A stretch of 64,000 nucleotides of DNA from Ascidia mentula (Eukaryota > Chordata > Ascidiacea > Phlebobranchia > Ascidiidae). The stretch lies in NCBI GenBank assembly GCA_947561715.1, contig OX387199.1, positions 11,041,001-11,105,000 of the forward strand, given 5' to 3'. How positions within the stretch are numbered: position 1 is the first letter of the stretch; each line of letters starts with the position of its first letter. Positions 57,450 to 64,000 of this stretch are shown piece by piece. Below the pieces are notes generated by a model, which saw only the letters and a list, made by a program, of their open reading frames with translations, made no database searches and had not been told where the DNA came from. Position numbers and translations under genes: made by a program.

Positions 57450-60315
57450 AATATATAGAGTTTGTGTGCGTATACGCTGCTGTGTGTCTTGCGTTCTTCA
57501 AACTTATGTGATGTGTAATGAGATTTTGTATTCTCCTTTGAAGTACACGTCCTTTCCGCCTCTTGCCTTTACCTCGATGAAATGGTCAAGCAAACGTTTT
57601 TTTGCATTTAACTTTCACTTTTCTTTCACACTTTTTTTTAGTTGATTTTACCACCAACGTATTATTTGTTTTCCGTTTAGAGATATGGTTATGTCTCTCA
57701 TTCACTTGATCGAACATGTGGTTTGGTAAATTAAAAATGTCATTCATGAAATTATCGAACACAAATTAATTAAGTTGTGACCAACTAGTGCTGTATTGGC
57801 CGTTGGACAAATGGCTTTATGGCTTACAGTTTGATGGAATATCAAATAGTGAAACGCTCGGTACAAAATTATTACTCCCGCATGCATTACGTACGTAGGC
57901 GACTTTGGTGTTACATAGCAGATCAGGTTAAACAGGAATCGTGTATGAATCATCGTAGTATAATGAGAAAGATACTAACCGGCATGGCGGCACAAGTTGT
58001 GGTCATATTGCCCGGGGGCAACTGTGGGCAGCCTGACACATACAGGGGCGCCTGGCAATACCGGCTTCGTAACGAATCGTGTGATTCACAATTAATAGCC
58101 CGACAAAAACCACATTGATTCAATTTACTCCACCCAAAAAGTAGTGAAAGTATCCAGAAACTATACTGCGCCTGCACACAGACGCTGTTGTTCGTCTGAA
58201 ACAGACTTTGCAGTTGTAAGTGAAATAAGATTGGGTTCATAACTTTTAGACTAAGTTTTTCAAGTTACGTTTTGACAAAGACATGTGTGAGCTATGAATT
58301 TAACCAACAATGACCAGTCGAGTTTTGCGTGATATAGACAGGCTATTAAGTGAAAACAGATTCCTTTTTAGACTTTGCCATCGAGCACGGCAAATACAGG
58401 ATTGTTTGTTATTCTGCAACAGCACATTGCATCTCAAGTGTGATGAAATAGCTGAAAACACAAGTTTTTCTTGCATTCACAGAACATGTAGAATTCGCAA
58501 AAACAGGTTGGTTTCACGCAAATCATTTTACTTTTCGTGAGTTCCATAAAAACAAAACGAAGATGCTGCTGAACAGAGAACTACAATCATAAATCCTCTC
58601 CCGCAATAAAGAATGGGGCTCACCTCACAGTTTCTGTGGTTGCCATGGAAGCAGTTTCATTTTTATCGACAGATGGTGCTAAAGAGAGTGTGCTGGTCAT
58701 CAAGAATCGTGGATGTGTTTTGAAGAAGACAAAGACGCTGTTTTGCCAATGTTCATCATGTACTACTAAGTCCATTTGCGTTTGTAAATGATCGTTCATT
58801 TATACATATATGTATCTCTTAAAGGATCACTTTGCAGTATGCAAGCAACATATCATATGTATTTTATGCTTGGCTTTTATTTTAAGCAGTTGTGTAAGTA
58901 ATTTTAATGTTGTTTTTGCGTCATGCAACAGCTAACGAGTATCTAAAGCAAAACGTGCTCTTTAGCATAAAAAGGCCTACTGATGTCAAATTAATTAATC
59001 AATTACCCTCATATCAAATTAAAACTGGTTTACGTGGCGTTGTCTACAATTCAATCAAAATTCAAATAAATTACGGAAAACGGAACTGTTTGTCTTATAG
59101 CACCCATGTTTCCTGACTTAACTCCTCACAAAACTAGAACGCAAACGGAGTCAGGCTTTCCTGCAGAAATCTCTCGGCCTTCTGGCATCCGGCCGGACGA
59201 CAGACCTTTCTTAAATCCTATGTTTCCCGTTTGCACATAACACCAAACACCCGACTTTAACTAACAAACTGACACACTGGAACATTAGTATCAGTCCAGT
59301 GCTCACTCACTAAGTCCAGTTACTTGTTTCTCGCTTGTCCGTACGCACGCTTGGTCACTAACGCCAGTCGGTCTTTTCAATTCCCGCCACCTGATATTGC
59401 AACGTGTCTTTCAATTTAATAAAGTAAGTCTGCTCACAGAGTAAAATTAGTTGGTTGTAGTCAAAAAATACGCAAAGCAGACTTAGTTCAGTAACAGCAC
59501 CCATCGAAGCAACGCATTTAAACGCTGCAGTCTTATTATTTGGTTAGAAGGGGAATACCCTTACATTTGTTTTTCTCGTGGCCATTTCGCAGATAATCAA
59601 ATTTTTAAAATAAATACTGGACTTTTTATCAGACTGCCCTTTTAAAATGATATGAAATATAATTTCATCCAATAATGAATAAGGTAACAGAAAATACACT
59701 GGATCAGTGAACCAAGCTACCCTGGCGGGCTGTCGATCTATAACTGTAAGAGGCTCTCCAGACGAAATGTATTTTTCTACGATTAAACATCTACGAGCTG
59801 TCTGCTTGATTTATATTTTCAACATTACACAGAAATTAATCAATCCTTAATGTTTACTGACATACTGTCAGTGCAAATATAGAATTATTCATTTTGTGTG
59901 CACTACCTAAAACGTTTTTTGCAACCTAGTATTGCTGGTGGTTTATTTTAGTTCATTACTTCTTAAATAACTGTTTTGTAATGTCAGCCGTACATATACG
60001 AAGCGTCCTGTTAACGAATTATCGCAAAATTATACGCGATAAGTCAATGATTATACCAGTCGGAGAATGTCAACACAGGCGCACACAATGTTTCTTAGCA
60101 CATTGCCAGTCTCCTACACACCTAGTGTCTCTTTGTTCAAGTCTTTCTGTTACGTACAGAATGTGACAGATTGAAGCTGGGTGCTGAGTAGTATAATTAT
60201 TGATCTTTTGTATTCTGCAGTTATAAAAGAACAGTTGTTGATGTCATGCGTGACCAGTAGTAAATAAAAATATACAGTATTTTCATGTTCACATCAGGTC
60301 CTCTTTTGGAGAAAA
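57450..60315. other. Gene-poor interval between cellulase and SLC35G-like gene
   Basis: No convincing exon in 2.9 kb. A few frames of 60-100 codons (for example 57819-58118 and 58310-58540) lack domain motifs. AATAAA at 57445-57450 overlaps the cellulase stop codon and is too close to be the likely poly(A) signal. The right end presumably contains the promoter of the transporter gene. Confidence 0.4.
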
Positions 60316-61581
60316 ATGAGCAAAGGTCAAAGTAAGGTGAACTTGATTAAATGCCGAAATTCATGTTCATCTATGGTTGGGTTGACGTACGCACTTATCT
60401 CTGCTGTGTGTTATGCAACGTCTGGACTTATAATCAAGTTTTTGCAAAACGCTGGAGCTGGTGAAGCATTATTACTTCGATATTCAATGCAATACTTTGT
60501 TATGCTACCTTTCTTCAGCCAACAAAGGACGTTGTTCGTGCGACGAGAGGAGAGCAGGCCTATGTTCCTAATTATTACCGTGACATTTTGCACAATAAGC
60601 GTCATGGCGTTTTTCTTTAGCATAACCATGCTGCCGCTGGGTGACGCTACAGCCACTTATGCTGTTCACGTTGTTTTGGTGGGAATTGTCTCCCATGTGT
60701 TTCTCAAAGGTAATTTGATGTAAAACAGTGGTTTAAATTATCGTTTTCTGAAACAACACGACACAACTTGATGTTGTTTACTTTGGCTTTGCCATAGCGT
60801 CGAAGTGCCGTGTCAAAGGTCAAATAATCATTAACCCAAACACTTTGTTTAAACTAGAATACATTTTCTTCGTTAAGAATCGAGTTTATAATTTAAACTA
60901 CTACATAACAAACAAAGATTAAGAATTAAAAGTGGTCAAAAAATTTTGACAAGATATTTTTCACTTTCAGAGAAAATCAGAATCTCCGGAATCTTTTTTT
61001 CAATTGTATCAATGGCCGGGTTGGTTTTCGTATCAAGACCAACTTTTATATTCGGACAAGAAGCTGAGATTTTTGACAATGAAAACAATCGGACTTTGGG
61101 AATTATTTTGGCATCAGTCTCGGCAGTTATAACAAGCGGAACTCTTGTGGCCATCAGGAGGCTAACAGAGTCAGTAAAAGTCACCGAATTCCTCTTTTAC
61201 TACGCTATATCTGGAATCGCGTTTACAGCTGGGTACCTGGCAATCACACGGAGATTCAACCTTCCTTGCCTAAGTGACGTATTAATAATGTGTTTTTCGT
61301 CTTGTGGAGCATTGTTAAGCGCCACATTTAAAACACTGGCACTAAAATGCGAATCTGCAGGTCCGGTCACTATTGTTACATCCACCCAAGTTATATTCGC
61401 ATTTCTTTTGGATTATTTGATTCGTGGTTTTCAACCAGCTGTTTTCAGTCTTGTGGGTGCTGCTTTAATCTTGTTTAGTTGCATTTCGGTTACTGCGATT
61501 AATATCCATCGAAATCGACCTCACAACTCTGTCACCACTCCTTTGCCAGATAACTTTGACAAGTTTTCTAACGTTACGTAA
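60316..61581 (+). CDS. SLC35G-like EamA/DMT transporter, 2 exons
   Basis: A multi-pass membrane carrier of the drug/metabolite transporter superfamily. Exons are 60316-60709 and 60971-61581, 1005 nt or 334 residues, normal for a ten-helix EamA protein. The first EamA repeat starts at about residue 20 (MVGLTYALISAVCYATSGLI), with the family segment LLLRYSMQYF and the helix end PLGDATATYAVHVVLVGIV. The motif VFVSRPTFIFG after the fourth or fifth helix is typical of SLC35G1-type proteins. The second repeat begins near LGIILASVSAVITSGTLVAI and ends in SLVGAALILFSCISVTA. The cytosolic tail is short and polar. The substrate is not known. The splice phase (G|AG giving Glu) keeps the frame. In vertebrates SLC35G1 is reported at ER and plasma membranes; location here is inferred only. 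Confidence 0.85.
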
Positions 61582-62603
61582 AAGATACTTTTAATTGTTT
61601 GTAGTGTTTGTACTTTTCTACGCATTGCGACTAAAATAACCTGAACATTTGTTCACTCGCATGAACTTCAATCGCTTCACATTCATATTTCTAGCGTTTC
61701 CCAGTGACATCACAGTGCTGGATTTTCCTCTCAATCATGCTCTGGGCAAAATTAAAGTCACTTGTAGTGCATTGCACTAACAATCTTGTATAGCTCAACA
61801 AATTTAAGTAGCGGAAATCAAATTCTATTTCAATAAAAGAAAAGCTTAAAAATGGTTAAGAATTGGTTTTACTTATTTATGTCAATAGTTTTATCCAACT
61901 CCTGCAGTAGTATAAAGCTCGCTGGACCCAAACTTTAGTGCGCGCATTTCATTCTGCCCGTGAGTTTGTCAATTAGTTTTGGTGAGGGTTGATTATATTT
62001 AAGACAGGATTGGCTCGGATTTAGAACAGATTATAATTTGTGGGTGAGTAAATATCTGTTTTTCTAGAATCTAGACGAATGTGGAAATATATTTTGGTAA
62101 AAAGGCCCAGTTGGTAATAGTCCCACTAGCCATATTTCTCAATCTACAAGGAAACATTGGTTTCTTTTTATCCTGTTACAAATTCTATGCCTACTCTCGA
62201 CTATTGACGAGGTTTGGGACAAATTCATTCTGTGTTAAAATAGTTATTTTAAAAACAAATATTAAACCATTCATTTACGACTTGTTATTAATTCAGGTAA
62301 TTTTCGCTTACAAAATTGAATGTTTTGTTTGTAGAATGACTTTTGTAGAAAAGTTTATTAACACATGTCAATACGAAGGTTATAACTGCTGATGTAGATT
62401 GTAAACGTTTTAACTGCTTATGTCCTTTAAAATAAAGTTAGCGTTTTCAATTATTTACACGTCATTTTCAGAAAATCACAATTTTAAAATTTAACATTGA
62501 AGTGACATTACATATTCTATGTATGGGCAATTATTCAAAAATTTGGGAATTGCAATGTGAACAACTTAATTAAAACAGCGTAATCAATCATATTGTAGTC
62601 ACA
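61582..62603. other. Intergenic DNA between converging genes
   Basis: Holds the 3' UTR of the transporter gene, with AATAAA at 61832-61837, and, from the other side, the 3' UTR of the minus-strand VWA gene. A 103-codon frame at 62081-62392 begins with GTG and looks like chance. Confidence 0.4.
61832..61837 (+). terminator. Poly(A) signal AATAAA of the SLC35G-like gene
   Basis: About 250 bp past the transporter stop codon; the first canonical plus-strand signal after it. Confidence 0.5.
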
Positions 62604-63864
62604 CTAAAACGAAATATAGCTAGCTAAGACAGAGATGATCCATAAACTAACACATATCTTCATCTTTGGGGCAACTCCATTTCTCTTCATGTTACTTCCC
62701 ACTGACTTGTAGTTAATATCAAGTGGTGCCGAACCTGTAGATTTGACCCCAAAAAATAATGGTTTCGGTTCGTCGGAAATTGACCTTTTGTTGCGAATGT
62801 TGGAAGATTGCACCAGACTGACTCCAAGCAGATCGTCGTCGTTAATTACAATCACAGTAATTCCCTGTGAACACCAGATGACACTGTTGCCATATTTATT
62901 GTTTTAAACGCTAAACACATGTTAAATTATTCTTACGAATGTGATTTCTATGGATATGTGATGCAGAGCAGGGCTTGGATTGACAAAGTCTGCAGAAAAG
63001 TAAACAACTCCAACGGCGCTGAAGCTCGTTACTTCAAAGGTCAGTTCAATTGATCCGTTAATTGGGAATTGGGCAGTGGAGTAATGTGTGTCTCCAGGTA
63101 CCACCGTTGTTGAAACAGTTGTGTTGTCCTATAACACAGAGAAAAGGTTTGTTTGAAAAGAAAGAAAGTTCACGTTGCGGTGTGTTTCACAAGAATTTTT
63201 ACCCACAAAACATAAAAGCTTTATCCGTTTCTTGTCAGTCTGCATGCACAAAAGATTTTTATGTGCGCACAAACATCAAAGGCGGGCTCCCAAATTAGAC
63301 AAAGGTAGATTGAAAACACTTTGAAATAAAATGTTAACACCAGTGACGCAAAACTTTAAGCACGCATAAACTTCAAATGCGGTAGCATACCTTTCCCAAC
63401 AAACATAGCAGTAAAAGAGTTCGCTGAAAGTAATGGCCCGTTTGTGACTCGACTTACATCGCAAAAGCATGGATAAAAACGCCATCAATTTTATTGACTT
63501 TAACAAGTTAGGACATGACCAAACTCTGAATAGGAAATTTGGTTTCGACTTACATGGTGTCATGCAGCAAAAGTTGCCTAATCATAAAAATATCTACAAT
63601 ATGTCTTCGCATTCAATTTTACATTGTTCTATGAGCAGCATTTACATGCCCAATTTGTCGTGTATTTACACTGACCTGGATTTCGACAGATATTTGACAT
63701 GTCTGTTCTTCGACTGATTGCATCAGAACGTCGCGAAGCTGAGTAAAATCATTCAGACTAAAAGCGAATGCACTGTCGGGATCATTTGCAATCTCTTTTA
63801 TTTCATCTTCGTCAACTCCAGAACCGATCCCAACACCAAACACTGTAATCATATTGTTGCGAGC
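62604..63864 (-). CDS. VWA-domain protein, 3' part, membrane-tailed; 5' end outside window
   Basis: Three exons are visible: 63864-63676, 63128-62937 and 62864-62604, all in phase 0 (63, 64 and 87 codons with stop). The first holds the end of a von Willebrand factor A domain: NMITVFGVGIGSGVDEDEI, then the usual SLNDFTQLRDVL helix. The second is a beta-rich stretch (FEVTSFSAVGVVYFSADF). The third ends in a hydrophobic tail ICVSLWIISVLASYISF directly before the stop, which suggests a GPI signal or a C-terminal anchor. It is thus likely a cell-surface adhesion or matrix-binding protein. The metal-binding DxSxS part of the VWA domain must lie to the right of the window. The exact family is not recognised. 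Confidence 0.7.
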
Positions 63865-64000
63865 CTGAAAACAAATGTATTTTTAAGCTATATTAATATT
63901 GGTTTGATTCGGAAATTTCTGTCAATAGTTTCTCAATGTGCTATGGAGCCCTTGTATTCGTAGTCAACTAAATCTTTTAAAGGTGTATATTATGATATGA
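63865..64000. other. Intron sequence of the VWA gene at the window edge
   Basis: Upstream of the first visible exon on the minus strand. No further exon is seen before the window ends. Confidence 0.4.

Noticed and set aside
57819-58540. Frames of 76-99 codons after the cellulase gene as separate genes
   Set aside because: No domain, no consistent splice or poly(A) context, and overlapping frames on the other strand.
62081-62392. 103-codon frame between the transporter and VWA genes
   Set aside because: It begins with GTG, has biased hydrophobic content expected of AT-rich DNA, and resembles no family I recognise.

Overview
The window looks like nuclear DNA of a tunicate, most likely an ascidian such as Ciona. 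The genes are intron-rich, with short introns and GT-AG splice sites, and AT-rich DNA lies between them. They include animal genes (carnosine N-methyltransferase, NudC-domain protein 3, a Ly6/uPAR GPI protein, an SLC35G-type carrier, a VWA protein) and a multi-exon GH9 cellulase with a CBM2-like module, an enzyme expected in tunicates. No database could be searched, so gene names rest on recognising the protein families by eye.

Positions 1-35793 hold no host gene. They form a satellite array in two opposing arms around a 200-base run of N (18583-18782). The basic block is 1056 bp. Some blocks carry an 829-bp insert with 12-bp terminal inverted repeats, giving 1887-bp units. The left arm (plus orientation) mixes 1056 and 1887 units; the right arm (minus orientation) has only 1887-type units. 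Units within an arm are almost identical, but the arms differ by five fixed substitutions per unit. The right arm stops exactly at a terminus of the 829-bp insert. A solitary copy of that insert lies in an intron of the NUDCD3 gene about 10 kb further on. The insert therefore behaves as a non-autonomous DNA transposon that has been amplified inside a satellite.

From 35.8 kb on the window is ordinary gene territory: CARNMT1-like (minus, seven exons), a hAT-type MITE, a Ly6/uPAR mucin-stalk GPI protein (minus, three exons), a doubtful 63-residue ORF, NUDCD3 (plus, six exons, with two nested transposons in intron 3), GH9 cellulase (plus, thirteen exons, with a 2.5-kb CACTA/EnSpm-like element in intron 9 and tRNA-like short repeats in intron 12), an SLC35G-like transporter (plus, two exons), and the 3' part of a VWA-domain gene (minus, running off the right edge).

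The genes have no evident joint pathway. They are neighbours, not an operon. Exon limits were placed by hand from splice consensus, reading-frame continuity and remembered family sequences. For the four complete multi-exon genes with a recognised family, and for the Ly6 gene, the summed exon length is an exact multiple of three. I saw no retroviral, LTR, Polinton or other capsid-bearing element and no toxin remnant.
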